A program made the translations under genes and the position numbers. The notes below the pieces were generated by a model. The model worked only from the letters and a program-made list of their open reading frames with translations. It was not told the DNA's origin and searched no databases. DNA of 64,000 bases from Labyrinthula sp. Ha (taxonomy: Eukaryota; Sar; Bigyra; Labyrinthulida; Labyrinthulaceae). The DNA lies in contig JAALGZ010000011.1 in NCBI GenBank assembly GCA_015227615.1, forward strand, positions 248,001 through 312,000, given 5' to 3'. Positions 42,166-54,700 of this stretch are shown here, piece by piece. Numbering within the stretch: position 1 is the stretch's first letter; the number at the start of each line of letters is the position of its first letter.

Positions 42166-43929
42166 TCAATCATTTTTTTTCTTTTCAAAGTTGGACTCCT
42201 TCCTTGTCTCAGCGGTTTCTTCATTGCTACCTGATAATCCGAAGTTCATCAGGGAAGAAATTATTTTGGTATTGCTAATAATTTTGTTAGTAAGGTTAAA
42301 CAGAGTTTGTGTTCTATATTCCTTCTTAACTGGTAAAAGAATTTTGAAGGAGTTCGGGTTCAGGTTACCAACTCGCCCTAAGAGGTTTACAAGAAAAAGG
42401 TACTGTTCTGCAAACTCTACAGTTGTATTGGATTTTCCAAAAAGGTTAAGAACCTTACTTTTACCCACTATTGATGAGGCGTAACTATCACAGACAATAT
42501 CGTAACTCAGATTTTGAATATTTTTCTTTATTTTTGAAGAAATTTTAAGAGTATCGTTCTCGACGATTTTAAACTTATTGTTAACCCAGCTTGTGGAATT
42601 TCCGTGCCGCATCAAAACTCCTGCCAAGCCTTTACTTTCGTCAAAATCCACTAAAAACGTCTTTTTAATAAAGCTAAGATGATCTTCAAACGCTTTCGCC
42701 AATCCTTTATTCTGAACCATTAGAGAAGTTGACTTATCCCAAAACAAAATACGATTATAAAACATTAGATTGATACTATCTGGACCAAATGTCAACAAAC
42801 TAAGCAAATCATCCAGGTTATTTACATTAGTTTCAATTTTAAGCTTAGAAAGCCAATCTACATCGCATAGAAAAAACGAAAAAGATATAAGTGGAAAAAT
42901 ATTTTGAAGATCCAGCAAAATTTTCTTGTTGAATATAACCAGCGTAAAAACAAAGTAATAATACACTGTAGACAATGTCTCAGCTAAGCAACAAAAATAT
43001 TTGTTATTGAAAAATGCATTCAAGACTCGAAATCCGAGAAGAGTAGCTTCTGACAAAGAAAAACCCTTTCGTATTTCTCCAGTAGGAACTTTTAACTCCA
43101 AGAACTCCTGCAAAGAATAATATTCTTTTAATACATGTGCATAAGTTATATCTTCATATATCACAGCCATCAAACTTTTAGTTGTTGAGATTAAAAAAGT
43201 ATTTTGAATTGAATCAGGAACAAAACTTCTCCATCGAATCAAAGGCAAAACTCCTGCTCTTGTAAGTTCTATAATATCCCAGCATGTGACTATTTCCCCA
43301 AATTTAAAAATATTTTTATTTTGAGTATATAAAAAACAGAATATAACTAAAATACTTGGAAGTGGTCTGGGGATAAAGCCATAAGTTTCCTTATATTCTT
43401 TGTGTGATAAGCTATATGCCTCTCTTATTGTTAGCTTCTTGGCAGCTAAAGTCTGAAAATAGGTTTCCCACAAATCTCTGCAAAATTTCAATCCAGTTTC
43501 TTTATCTATAACGGGAAATATTTCAACAAGAGAAGTGATAGTTTTCTCAAACAAAAAGTCAATCATCTGTTTGAGTTCTCCTTCTGTTGGATGAAGTTTA
43601 TCTGTCTTATATCTTCTACCAATGGTAATTGTTTTAAGATTTTTTTCTGTCTTATTTATAATACCAGCTTTCTCACTGACTTGTTCCAGTAGTGATTTCC
43701 TTTTTCTTGTTGACTTGGCGTATGAAGTCCTTGCTCCAACCTTTTGCTTTACATTTACGCCACCCAGTTCGAATGCATCCAAATTTTGGGATGAAGATAC
43801 ATTATTAATAGCTCCACATTCACTGCATGTCTCTTCACCTGTGATTGGGTTAGCTGAAAGTTCTGTAGAACCACAAAAAACACAGGTCCTTTGCTTTGCA
43901 AGTTGCTGCGTTAATCCTTGACTGAACAT
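42166..43929 (-). CDS. TAF1B/Rrn7-like RNA polymerase I initiation factor
   Basis: The 587-residue protein opens with a TFIIB-type zinc ribbon: Cys16-x2-Cys19-x15-Cys35-x2-Cys38 (RTCVFCGS ... ETCSECGA). The following helical region includes TIREAYSLSHKEY and PSILVIFCFLYTQNKNIFKFGEIV (about 180-230), then GVLPLIRW. This order (ribbon, then a helix pair mentioning Leu-rich 'low-exit gate' segments, then a small hydrophobic G-x-L-P block) matches TAF1B/Rrn7, the TFIIB-like subunit of the Pol I selectivity factor. BRF or TFIIB would show clearer cyclin repeats, but a divergent member of those families is not excluded. The frame reaches TTG 43965; the first ATG is 43929. The polar tail ends in KKKND. 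Confidence 0.68.
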   Translation of the reverse strand: MFSQGLTQQLAKQRTCVFCGSTELSANPITGEETCSECGAINNVSSSQNLDAFELGGVNVKQKVGARTSYAKSTRKRKSLLEQVSEKAGIINKTEKNLKTITIGRRYKTDKLHPTEGELKQMIDFLFEKTITSLVEIFPVIDKETGLKFCRDLWETYFQTLAAKKLTIREAYSLSHKEYKETYGFIPRPLPSILVIFCFLYTQNKNIFKFGEIVTCWDIIELTRAGVLPLIRWRSFVPDSIQNTFLISTTKSLMAVIYEDITYAHVLKEYYSLQEFLELKVPTGEIRKGFSLSEATLLGFRVLNAFFNNKYFCCLAETLSTVYYYFVFTLVIFNKKILLDLQNIFPLISFSFFLCDVDWLSKLKIETNVNNLDDLLSLLTFGPDSINLMFYNRILFWDKSTSLMVQNKGLAKAFEDHLSFIKKTFLVDFDESKGLAGVLMRHGNSTSWVNNKFKIVENDTLKISSKIKKNIQNLSYDIVCDSYASSIVGKSKVLNLFGKSNTTVEFAEQYLFLVNLLGRVGNLNPNSFKILLPVKKEYRTQTLFNLTNKIISNTKIISSLMNFGLSGSNEETAETRKESNFEKKKND

Positions 43930-45429
43930 GACTATATGGTAATGCAATCTTGTGGTACAATGCAAATGCGCGCACTCCGCAGAAACTAGCTTTCAAATGT
44001 TTCTCTAAAATCGATATATAAAATTTAGGAAAACGCAGAAAATCCAGCCTCTGATTTTTAAACTTAGAATAACGCAGTTTTTTTTTTGTAGAAATTAAAA
44101 TAAAACTCGAGTATTTTGAAACTAGCTTATCTTCCAATGTTCATTCGAATTATGGTACTAACACTAAACGCAAATAGCTAAAAGGATAAACATCTTTATA
44201 ATATGAAACTAATGTAGCTTTTAGTTACTTGAAGAACAAATTTTTTGTTCAAAATTATCCTAACAACTTCATTACCAAATATTTCATTGTAGTAACACTA
44301 GCTTCGAGTTCGGAAACGCAATACATTTATCTCAATAATCCCGGACACTTTCTAAAAAGCGTTTGACATTAACCATTTTACATCAATTTAAACAGTTATA
44401 TAGAAAGTATTCTTATTAAAAAGTTCATTAAAAGTATTTTAGTTAGATATCTCCAGTTAAGAAAACATCCAATTTTAATTATCTGTCTATTAGTTCCGCA
44501 CAATTTTCACAAGATAGGATTTTACCTCAAGGACTTCCAATGAAATAATTCAAGTAAAGAAAACAGTTATTTATACAAGAATTTAATCTGCTAAAAGCTC
44601 TATTTTAAGAGCAGTTTACATATTGCTTCTACGCTACAGAATCATAAACCACCAATACCTGTTGATAATCAGCAACTGGCACATGACAAAGATAATGATT
44701 GGAGCACATGTTAATTTATCTACTTAAATTGGTTAAAATCATTCTTAAATAAGTCACCCATAAATATAGAGCTTTGGGTTTTTGCATAACTGCCGATGCT
44801 CAAATATCTTAAACTTAAGAAAATAATAGGGTTAGAAAGATTACTCAAGTGAGCTTGATAGGAGCATCAAGATCCTGGAGTAACAATTCATATCCCGCAC
44901 ATGAGCTAAAGTGAAAGTAATATCATATTCATTTCATATGCTTCTCTAAAATTGGCTGCTAAAGCCATAATGGCATTTTGGTTCCGACAACCTAAAAAAA
45001 TTCAGAACCAAAATCACACCATCTATCAGGAGGGACGGAGCATGATGTAGTGCACAATTTTTGTCACAAATAGTGCACCAAATAGTAATAGAACTAAGTA
45101 TCATATCTGCATATAAACAGAGGTTTTATTCTTACGATATGGTTTCTCCTTTTGGAGAGAATACTCATTACTTCAACGGGTCATATTATCTTACAGTCAA
45201 ATGAGGTAAATTTGATATTTTGGACGAAATCGCTTAATATTAACTACTACATCATCTACTTTGGTAACAATAACGCGGAATTTATAATTCAACAAATTAT
45301 AAACTAGCTTGAGTATCGACCAGAACAGTCATATTCTATCACCCAGATGATTACAGATTAAATTGTTGTAATTCTTGGTATCTTAGAAATGACATGAGGG
45401 CGTAATGACTTGTTAAACTATGAGTTCGA

Positions 45430-48035
45430 ACAAGCTCTCACACCTTATAGTGAAGAATCAAGGTATGCTAATCAACTTAAATAACGACTAAGACTACTCT
45501 ATATCAACGCCGGTAGTCTTAACGCAATAAAAGTTACTTGATTATTTTCACTCGCTTGAGGAATGAGGATCTTGTTGATTCAATAACTGTGTAAGAATGG
45601 CTTTAAAATTTTCAATGAAAGATTTTCTATTAGCCCAGTTGCGGACAGATTAATCCTCTCTAAGCTGTTTACGTAAGCCTTAGGAGCAGCTATCTTCCTA
45701 GCTGAAGAAGTTGCTTCTAAAGTTACGGCGCTAAAGCTTCGAGCAACAGGATCCTAAAACTCAAAATTTAGCTTTGTCGAAAACGTAATATAGTTCCTAT
45801 GAACTGCTAATTTCCAAACACTGGTTTGTGGTTACAGCCAAAAAATCTAATCAAGCTTTCTGAACAATCGATAAAGACGATGGAGAGTAAGAACAAAGCA
45901 AAATTGGTGGTATTGTCTGGTAACTTAAGCGATCTAGTTGGAAGAAAGAAGTAATATGACACGAATGAATACGGATTTCCGTCACAATAAAAATTGAACG
46001 GAAATCCGCTTATTTACTTTATTCAGAAATAGTGTTTAACAATCAGAATTTAGAAAGTAGTTACCGGGAAAAGAGATGAAAAGAAGCGTGCTATGTATAC
46101 TCCTTGATTACCAGCTGATAGCTTCATAAATAGGCTAGATAGTTGTAACATATCTTTTGAATGTCCAAACTTTTAAAGTAAGGAAAGATAAAGCGAATAA
46201 CACTCACAAAGTAATCTAGTTTGACTATAACACCCTATAGTTGTTGATACACACTTACTCTAGAAGCCGTTAGTTCAAAGTACAGAAAAACTATGGACTA
46301 CAAGAAACTTTGTAACTATCCTGAGCTTGCAGCTGGAATATAAGATGAAGTAAGGAAAGAAGACCCAGGTTAAATAAATTTATAGACCCGATTGAACAAA
46401 GCTCTCCAAGTATACCTTGAACATCATTCTTCTACTCAGGATATCTAAGTGGAGCCAAGAAAGATCTTACAGCGAACACAGTGAGTCTTCTAGGAAAAAC
46501 CAGAAACGTGTTCATTGCGATTAACTGAAGTGAAAAAAACCTCATCATTACCATCAAACCATCTTCAAGAAAAGATTACAGTGCTTGGTTGGATATAGTG
46601 GCAACAAAAATACAAAGCTTATTTGGTTGCAACCAAACGGGAACCATGTAGCATTTGATACGTAAGTTGAAGCCTGTTTATAAAATGTTCAGCTAAATAC
46701 AGCGGGGCAGTACGGGAGCCAATGTAGGTACAAGAGGTCGACTCAAGGTACTTGCATGCTATCTGTAACTTCAGTAATAAACCCTAAAATGAACTTCCGA
46801 AACATCAAACAAAGAAACACAACATTACTGTATATCAATCTTTTAAATGTGAACATCAAACAACATAAACACCAATCCACCTAAAGACGACAAAATTCCT
46901 GAAGTAATCCGAGCATTTAAGAGTCATAAACAACCAGAACCAGACATAATCAGGTATGAGGAGTTAAAGACATTCTCTAATATTCTGAACTTAATTATCA
47001 ACAATGTCCAGGAAATATTCAGAGAAAAAGAATATTAATCTAAGGCACATAAGAGCTATCACCATGAACATATAATTCATATTTATAAACACAAGAAATA
47101 AAAAATTCCTAGATACGTTTGAGCCAACAGCTCTGCTCAATGTAACTTTCTAATTAATAACCAGAACAATCAATTAAGGAATAATAGGTGTCATTCAGAA
47201 TTTATCTGGCTGCCAAGCGAGCTTTAGATAACAAAGATATATCTCTAATAAAATTGAGCCACTGGACAGACTGCTAGAAGTAGCACTGCAATAGGGAATA
47301 AAACTAAAACTTCTTTTCGTGGGCTTTCAAAAAAAATTAATGTTACTTCTCACAGCTTCCCGGAAGCTTTCTATGCTGGAACACAATATCCCTACAAAGA
47401 TGCAACAAACTATTCCCCAACTTAATAATAAAGCTAAAGTTCAAGCTACTAAGCGAATGTACAAAAGCAGGCAATTAAAACTCCGGAGAGGTAGACTTCA
47501 AGGAGATTCCTCATCATTCCTTTATTTATTTTAGCCCTAAATTCAATTAAGAAAAGAATAATACTTTTTGATGCAACTTTAACACAGCTTCTTTGAACTC
47601 ATTACAACTACTTCATTTGTGCTGATGAGGTAGTAGCTTATTATCCAGGAGGTAAAGATATTAGAAGTTTCATTCAATAACTTTCTGAACTGAAGCATCT
47701 GACCTCCCTAAAAAATTAATATTGCAAAGGCAAAAACTTTGCAGACAGACACTGTATTCAAGCTCACAACAATATCCGACCCTGATATAATTAACATCCT
47801 CGACAAGTTTTTCTGCAAAAGCTGTGATTGATATTTTAACTGATCTAACTCCTTGAAATACCACAAAACACGTTGGTGTACCGGAATTAAAACCAAAAAC
47901 CGAGCTGATACTTTGCTCATGATCCTATTCAAACAGGTCATCGAGGAGAAACTGTAGCCAAAAGCAGATAAGGTATTATTGAACGTAAAAATTGTGGAAG
48001 CTGTCAAAATCTACAAATTACTAGGAGTCAAATGA
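45430..48035 (+). mobile_element. decayed non-LTR retrotransposon (LINE), endonuclease + reverse transcriptase
   Basis: Broken + strand frames follow the order of a LINE ORF2. AP-endonuclease remains: GAAIFLAEEVASKV (about 45690-45733) and KLVVLSGNLSDLVGRKK (about 45901-45951), the latter matching the GDFN-x-R-V-G block with changes, then DTNEYGF. Reverse transcriptase: PEVIRAFKSHKQPEPD (46893-46940, usual form IKSLKNNKAPGPD), LKLLFVGFQKK (47300-47335), LRRGRLQGDSSSFLYLF (47481-47531, the R-QGD-S block), CADEVV (47616-47633, the YADD box) and VKIYKLLGV (about 48001-48027, the FKYLGV block). Many stops and frame changes show it is long dead. Ends are not resolved; no target-site duplication or poly(A) tail was identified. 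The LYINAGSL-type start near 45.5 kb suggests much of ORF2 is present. Confidence 0.78.
45972..46008. repeat. 11-bp inverted repeat inside the LINE remains
   Basis: CGGATTTCCGT (45972-45982) and ACGGAAATCCG (45998-46008) are perfect reverse complements, 15 bases apart. The loop adds CAAT/ATTG pairing, which would extend the stem. It sits in the endonuclease remains, where conserved function is not expected. Confidence 0.5.
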
Positions 48036-49392
48036 ACTACCAGGTAATAAAAGTGGCAAGTTTGTCTTTAAAATTTCCTCCGCTAGGACAAACTTCTCAA
48101 AGTTCAGGGATCTTCTTGGTTCAAGTAAACTGAGAGCAAAGACCAATAAGCACTTTGCAAGAGCAGTGGTTACATCCTAGATCTTCAATGGGTCTGAAAC
48201 CCGGCCATACGCAGTAGAGAAAAATAAATAAGTAAACAAATTTTTTTGTGCGCTGAAAAGAGTTTTAGAATGACCTAAAACTCCTGTCGCTGCTTTGCTA
48301 AAAACAGACTTGAAAATTCTAAAAAGATCCACAAAAGGAAAAATAAATACGATGTACTCGGAAAGGATCTCATGGACAACAAAGTTAGAGAAACACATGA
48401 ACATCAACGTAGTTTTGCCTCGCCACCTGAGCCGCCCAAGTATATAACATAACTAGAAGTACCCCAGAGGCTGCAGAAGAAAGGAACCAGATGATGAGAT
48501 CCACCTGTCAGTACCACCTCTCAAAGGCTCAGAAGGATACTAGATTGACCATGGACAACATCAACCAACAGCAGGAACGACCCGCTGCAGGGGAACCATC
48601 CACCATCCCCTCCCCCCCCAGCACAAACTCCTTCTTTCAACAACTTAAAACATGGTCACGTTTACTACCAAAGAGCTCTCCCAGGAGATGAACATATGCA
48701 GGGAGGCTTTCTCAGGAAACAATTGCTAGAACTGTCCTGCTGTCGAAACGTGTGCCAAATGTTGGATCCTTGGAATATCTAAAACTCGTAGACCAAGTGT
48801 AAGAAAAGTTTCACAACAGACAGCAGTAATAAATGTTGGAAATCAGTAACAAAATAATATAGCTTAGTTGTCCGGAGCAAAGAACATGATTGCTAGGTGC
48901 CTTTGCGCAACAATATAAAGAACTAGCCCGACCACCCCGTTCCAGCCAAACAAAAAAAACATAGAACTGCAGTAGTGGCTCCATGTACCTGCTGAGCACA
49001 TCTACTTGACTCTGCTGCACCCTTAGACATTAATAGCATGCACAGCAACTAGATATCCAGTCTTCTCTAAATCCAAACAAGGTGTTAGATACACAAGATG
49101 CAGAAAACAGCCACAGTGTAACAAACACCTCCAAATCCTGTTCAAATCGTGTAAGTAACCTCAATACCACCCAATAGACCCAGTTCAAGTTTCTAAGGAA
49201 ATTCAGATAAAGCACACATAGGCACTTAATCTCGCTTGCAGGATTTCTGTCATGTTTTGATTTTCCGATATGGTTTTTCGATTAGATTTTGGACAAATGA
49301 AAAACCCCTGCTAGAAGCACTATGAATAACACATGAGGTTCCAGAATCTTATTAGAGGGCCCAACAAGAGCAGCAATATAGAAACAGTAAGA

Positions 49393-49445
49393 AATTAGGC
49401 CTTAAGATCACATGGATCGCAAGGCGTTAGATCTTAGGCCCAATT
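49393..49445. repeat. imperfect 16-bp inverted repeat (hairpin)
   Basis: AATTAGGCCTTAAGATC (49393-49409) pairs with GATCTTAGGCCCAATT (49430-49445) with one gap and one mismatch, around a 20-base loop. It lies downstream of the LINE remains. It could be a structured RNA, a trace of a small inverted-repeat transposon, or chance. Confidence 0.45.
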
Positions 49446-50358
49446 AACCCCTAACATTATAAGTCTAGGTCCTGAAGACTAAGTAGTTCAATTCTAAAAT
49501 GAAATCTCATTCCCATAAAACTGAGTTGACTGATCGTACAGCAAGATTCCCTAACGTAAACCGACCATTAGAGAAACGTTGTCTGTGGCACAACTTGACT
49601 GCATACCAGAAGAATGCTTTTAAGGAAAATTTTAATGTATAAAACTATATTCAAATGGGTCAATTTAGGTGGAAAGGGGTTTCTAACCTGTGCAGTTACT
49701 GAACCTGACCTTTCTGAAACAACTAAAAAATGGAGCTTTATATAACCCAAGAGCTCTTTCACTTCTTTTATTTATCGCATGGAATGCTTTGGAAGGTCCT
49801 AAACTAAAGTATTCTCTAATAACCAAAACCCAGGTAGTATTACCGGCTGACATTTTGTATACCATGGAAAGTGCTCTCTGAAATTCATATTTGGAAATAG
49901 TGCTATACTACTTTGAATATGAAGAGTAACCTTCTTTGAGAGCATTTACTCTACTCCATGGTGTTTGGAAACCATTCTTAGGATTGAGTGTTGACTTTGA
50001 ACACATTGGTTTACATGGTTCAAACATTGAATTAGTGGACCAGCATAAAGTGGAAAAAACAGTACTCTATCCCGAACATAACGTGCATGAAAGTAGTTCT
50101 TGACTTGCTTGTTTACATGCACGAAAGATTTATGGTAATGGCTTAAACGTGTGAGTCTAAATTTAAAGCTGCAGCGCAGCAATAATTTTGTTGGTAACAT
50201 ATATTGATAGAAAAGAATACCAAAGTTAAAATGTCAAAAAAGTTTTAGTTTAATGGGTCTTACAAATAGCCTCTAAATAAATATCTAGCTTACAAAAAAC
50301 AAGTAAAATATCTAAAGTAATCTTTAGATGAACTAAAACTAGAAGCAAAGAAACAGAA

Positions 50359-51729
50359 TTATAAATCAGGGGGAAGCGATAAGACTTTAGGAAAAATGAG
50401 CGACTCATCTTGGAATCTATATCTGTAAACCATGTCAGGAAGAACTTTAACATGAGTTTTCAATAATCGGATGCAACCTTTCATATCCCAAAGGAGTTGC
50501 CTTGACCACACTTCTCCATTCTTCTCTAACAAAGACAAATTATTTCCCAAAACAAATGCAGCCTGCAAAGAACTCACGTTTAAGGAAATCCAAAATGCAT
50601 TGTCAATTTTTCCAAACACCCGTTCTGCTGCACTATCATATGCTAATACATAACATCCCTTAAAATACACAGTTGCAATTTCTCTTGTTGGATCAAACAG
50701 ATCAGTTTCTTTGCTGAAACGAGCACCAGTTTGCTGAGGGTAAATGAAATCCAAACTATATCTAGGATCTTTGCTTTCAATTTTCGTACGCAGCAAGTAA
50801 GATAAGCCCATTTTAGATAAACTAATCCCAGTATATTTAAGGTGTCTCTGCATGCAATCAGCACTCTTCTGGGTAAGCACATTTGAAAACCTTTCGTTAA
50901 GAATAACATATTTTTCTTTGTCTCTTGTAGGGGACAAAATAAGATTATCAGATTTTCTACGCTTAGAGACTTTGCGCCTTTTAATGTTTAGCTCCAAAGT
51001 TTTTAGCATCCTTTTAGCTTTTTGCTTTGTCCAGAGATCTTTTAGATGTTCTTCTAGAGAGTCCTTAGATGTCTTGAAGAGATCTCCAAAGTGTGATTCA
51101 CATACTCTACAGTCACCATATGACGCAAATCCCTTGCAAGTTTTCAAGATCATTCGCTCCACATCCCCAGTAGCTCTCAGTATTTTCGTTTCAGTTTCCA
51201 TAGTAGTTATTATTTTTCCAAGATTCAAACCAATGCTCCCAGATTCACCAACCACCCAATAACTGTTATTTCTATGAAGTTGATACAAGAGAGACTTCTC
51301 GGGCTTTGACCATTTACCTTCTTTTCCAACAACAAATCCATGTCTTGTTTTTGCTCGTCTACCTTTACTCAGTAAATCTCCTATTAAGTTTCTTCCTTTA
51401 ATCTTTATACTGTTAAAAGAACGTTGTTCTAACTTAGGCTGAATCATAGCCCAGTTCTGTCCAAATTCTAACATAAGCTGAAGTAACGCTTTTGTTTCAT
51501 CTTCTGTCCATTCACCATGTTTCAAGTGTGGCTGCAAATGGTTTAACCATCGTTGGCGTATTTGGTTAGCGCTTCTTCCTTTTATCCTTTCCGTAAGTTG
51601 CCTATACGAAACCTTCGGGTTACCTTCCATGGCAGACTTTAACAAAAAGTCTTCTTCCTTTGTCCACCTACCTGTTCTTTTGATATCAGATGAGATAAGC
51701 TCATCTTTATCCAATTTTAGCAACTCCAT
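50359..51729 (-). CDS. Myb/SANT-repeat DNA-binding protein
   Basis: The 456-residue protein has two clear Myb repeats at the N-terminus: GRWTKEEDFLLKSAM ... QIRQRWLNHLQPHLK (about 20-71) and GEWTEDETKALLQLMLEFGQNWAMIQ ... IKGRNLI (about 72-115). These carry the spaced tryptophans of the fold. A third, weaker copy starts at GKWSKPEKSLLYQLHRNN (about 138). A basic region, RRKVSKRRKSD (about 255-265), looks like a nuclear signal. A C-x2-C pair (DCRVCESHF) sits near 205-211. The C-terminal half is unassigned. R2R3-type repeats of this kind occur in Myb and CDC5/SNAPc-type factors; I cannot choose among them. Start is ATG 51729. It stands alone, with large gaps on both sides. Confidence 0.82.
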   Translation of the reverse strand: MELLKLDKDELISSDIKRTGRWTKEEDFLLKSAMEGNPKVSYRQLTERIKGRSANQIRQRWLNHLQPHLKHGEWTEDETKALLQLMLEFGQNWAMIQPKLEQRSFNSIKIKGRNLIGDLLSKGRRAKTRHGFVVGKEGKWSKPEKSLLYQLHRNNSYWVVGESGSIGLNLGKIITTMETETKILRATGDVERMILKTCKGFASYGDCRVCESHFGDLFKTSKDSLEEHLKDLWTKQKAKRMLKTLELNIKRRKVSKRRKSDNLILSPTRDKEKYVILNERFSNVLTQKSADCMQRHLKYTGISLSKMGLSYLLRTKIESKDPRYSLDFIYPQQTGARFSKETDLFDPTREIATVYFKGCYVLAYDSAAERVFGKIDNAFWISLNVSSLQAAFVLGNNLSLLEKNGEVWSRQLLWDMKGCIRLLKTHVKVLPDMVYRYRFQDESLIFPKVLSLPPDL

Positions 51730-54700
51730 TCTCGGTTATATTTCAGAATTAATGTATAGATTTGGTCGTAATTATTCCCAGGTTTCTTTTTAACTTAAAG
51801 AATTTCTTAAGTCGCATGTAAATTCAGTTAAGCCAAAATTAATCTTGATTTCTCAATCGAGAAAATATTAAAAATTATTTTTCTCGAATATTTAAATATA
51901 TTTGTACTATTTTAATTAAAACATTCTTGAAAAGTATTGAAAAATTCGAGATTAATATCTTGGTACGATTTTCTTTAATATATTTGATATTTGCGGCCAC
52001 ATAATGATTCGTCATTCAATCTGGCAATGAATTGAGGAGCAATATTAAATTACTCTTAAAGCCCGGGAAGAATATTAAAATGAAAATGTGAATAAAAATC
52101 CCGAATAAATTACAAGCCGATAATATATGAATATTATTATGTAGTAGATAAACCTAACTTCTTAAGTATAAATATCTTGAAACATAAAAGTAATATAAGA
52201 TAAAATTTCTTTTCAACTATAATAACTATATATACATGTTTTATTTAATCTCTTTTAATCATTTGCTACCATCAACTTAAATATTTCAATGTATCTATTA
52301 GATGTGAGGGAAGAGCCTAGAGATTCCTATGTATGTTTTAAACTTTCAAAGAATGATCTCCATGCTTAACAATTATCTGCGCTACAACATTTGTAGTCTA
52401 GAAATATGTACCCTTGGATATTTAAAGTCTCAACTAGCTATGTCTGATTTGAAGTTTTTGAACAAGACTTAGCTCCTTTTTCTCAGCCTCTTGTCTTTGC
52501 CACCATACTTGGTATTTTCATGCCAACGTAGCAATATCTCATCACCAAGAAAAACTTTATTTGTTAATTCTTCTTTTTGCAAGAACTTAGAGCCTAGTAC
52601 ACACTAATGCCCCCAAAATGCAGATGACTTCATGGATCCCTTCACTACTGTGCTACAGGGTTCCGAATTTGCCAACCAACTAGTCTAGTGAAAACGGTGT
52701 GTACCTTTTTCTTTTTCACCGAAAAAAATGTATTTAATAAAATTAACAAGAACTGCTCAATGAACTTAGATCATAAAAGCCATTTGCTTTGTCCTACCAA
52801 TAGTAAAATCTTCCATCTTTCCTGATATTTAGATGAAGATTGGGCTACAATTAACGAAAGAAGTCTTCCAGATTATCCTGAAGAACTCCAATGCAAATTT
52901 TATTGAAATTTGGAAAATGATGTTACAGGCTTCTTATGAGTTCAAACTGAATCTGGACAGGATACAGAAATGGAGAAAACAAATAGGTACAAGCTTCTAC
53001 CCTGTATTGATTTCATTTGAAACCCTAGTTTCAGTTTTCTACAGTTATAATTTAGTTCATACACGACGGCTTTATTATGAAATTTTTTCTCAATTCCGCA
53101 TTCATCTTTTCGTCCGCCATTTGGCCACCTAATTGAAGCTTTGAAAAGATTTACTAGTACATCAATGAGAAGTTTTATTCGCAATTTATTAGAAATAACC
53201 AGAAATGCCACCCCTTTCGTCCAAAGTTGATGTGCAATCTATAAATGCTCAAAGATCCAGCCATCATGGTATTCAAAAATCTCTGTTACATTCTGCGAAA
53301 ATAATTTTGGTGAAAATCTAGGTATGTTATGGAATAGTTAGTTTCTCTCTCACGCCGATATATGTGCTGCAAGAACTATATTAACGTAATTTTGTTGCAA
53401 AATAAAAAATATATTCTTGACTTTAGTTCTACCTACTCCAGATAATTTTTCATTAAGGCATTCTAAATAATTCCTTGTTTCGTATGTCAATGATGTTGAA
53501 TGTTTCTCGAGGTTAATATGATAGGACGCTAATCAATTTATTTTAGCTATCTCTAACTTTTTTGTTGTAGTTGAGAAGAACCAAATTTGTTTAAAGTTTA
53601 ATTCTTGGTTATCTACAAATTAAATCTAGTTTCCTTACCACATTTGATCTAACTTTCTTTCATTTACTCTTATTGTTAGCTACCAAGTTATTAAAATATA
53701 CGTTCTTCTGCTGAACTATATCTTGATTAACCTGGCCCCACACTTATAGCTGTGGCATAAGCATGGAATTGGGATGTATTGTTAAAACATGAAATATGGA
53801 GATTTGAATCTTGCAATAGAAACATACGTTCGGTATTGTGTCAACTCTTAAGAGTTTCCAATCTACGCCTCATCTTGCCATCAAGATAGCACTTTAAGAA
53901 GTACTAAACTTAAACCTCATCCGAGTGGATCGCATCTCTATATTGTCCATTAAACCATTTAAGCACATAATTCACTCAAACTGGTTATATTAAAGTATAC
54001 ACAACAGAAAAAATACAGTTCTTTATTCAGTAGCACTCATCAATCTATCAACGTAGTGAACACAACTTCTAAAGTTGATCTAACCTCAAAGAGGTCTCTT
54101 ACTCTCGATGTTTTTATAAAAATAGTTGATTAGTTTTTCATAAAAGTGGCACTTTTATTGGATTCGGATTAAATGTGTCCCTTACTTTTGTTGTTGCAAG
54201 GAAACTTCCGGTATTGTATGGTGAAACAAGAAAAAAAATGTTCAAATTCAAAATATGCAACAATCTTGCAACTTTTCTTAAGGACGAAAGAGTCTGAACT
54301 TAAAATTTTTATTCTTAAAAGTAATAAATATTTCCTTCTAATTTACTACATTCTTTATCGCTTTTGTGAAAGCCTCGAAATTAGTATACTGTTTAGCCAA
54401 ATACACACTATAATGAATGTTCAATGGGGGAACTTATAAAAAAGTTACCATTTCATAAATATAATAACTATTTCTTGCAGAGATTGTGAAAAAATTGTTT
54501 GATATTTTGGAAGTATGACTCTTTGCTTCTGGTACTGTATATTGACAGGCAAGAATCTCTCAGCAAATAAAGTGTCATTAGATTAATTTTAGGATATATA
54601 GATTTCATCATAATATGTTTCATATTATGGTATTTTACTAGACTTGGGCAGAGAGTACTAACCTTTATAGAATCCTTGCTCAGATATATTACACTCTTTG

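Larger units (their letters stand above)
43930..50358. other. non-genic stretch containing a decayed LINE
   Basis: No host gene is recognised. 45.4-48.0 kb holds remains of a non-LTR retrotransposon (listed separately). 48.4-49.3 kb is richer in G+C, with short open frames such as 48491-48691 (MDNINQQQERPAAGEP), perhaps further element remains. 43.9-45.3 and 49.4-50.3 kb show nothing I can support beyond the inverted repeat at 49.4 kb. Confidence 0.5.

Noticed and set aside
43850-44137. 95-codon - strand frame overlapping the TAF1B-like start
   Set aside because: It opens with TTG and overlaps the zinc ribbon gene in another frame; a shadow.
45420-45450. GAGTTCGAACAAGCTC, like a tRNA T-arm
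   Set aside because: No acceptor stem, D-arm or anticodon arm could be drawn upstream; no tRNA gene was found anywhere by eye.
52833-53132. 99-codon + strand frame
   Set aside because: It starts with ATG but has no recognisable domain, and an overlapping frame of similar length exists on the other strand.
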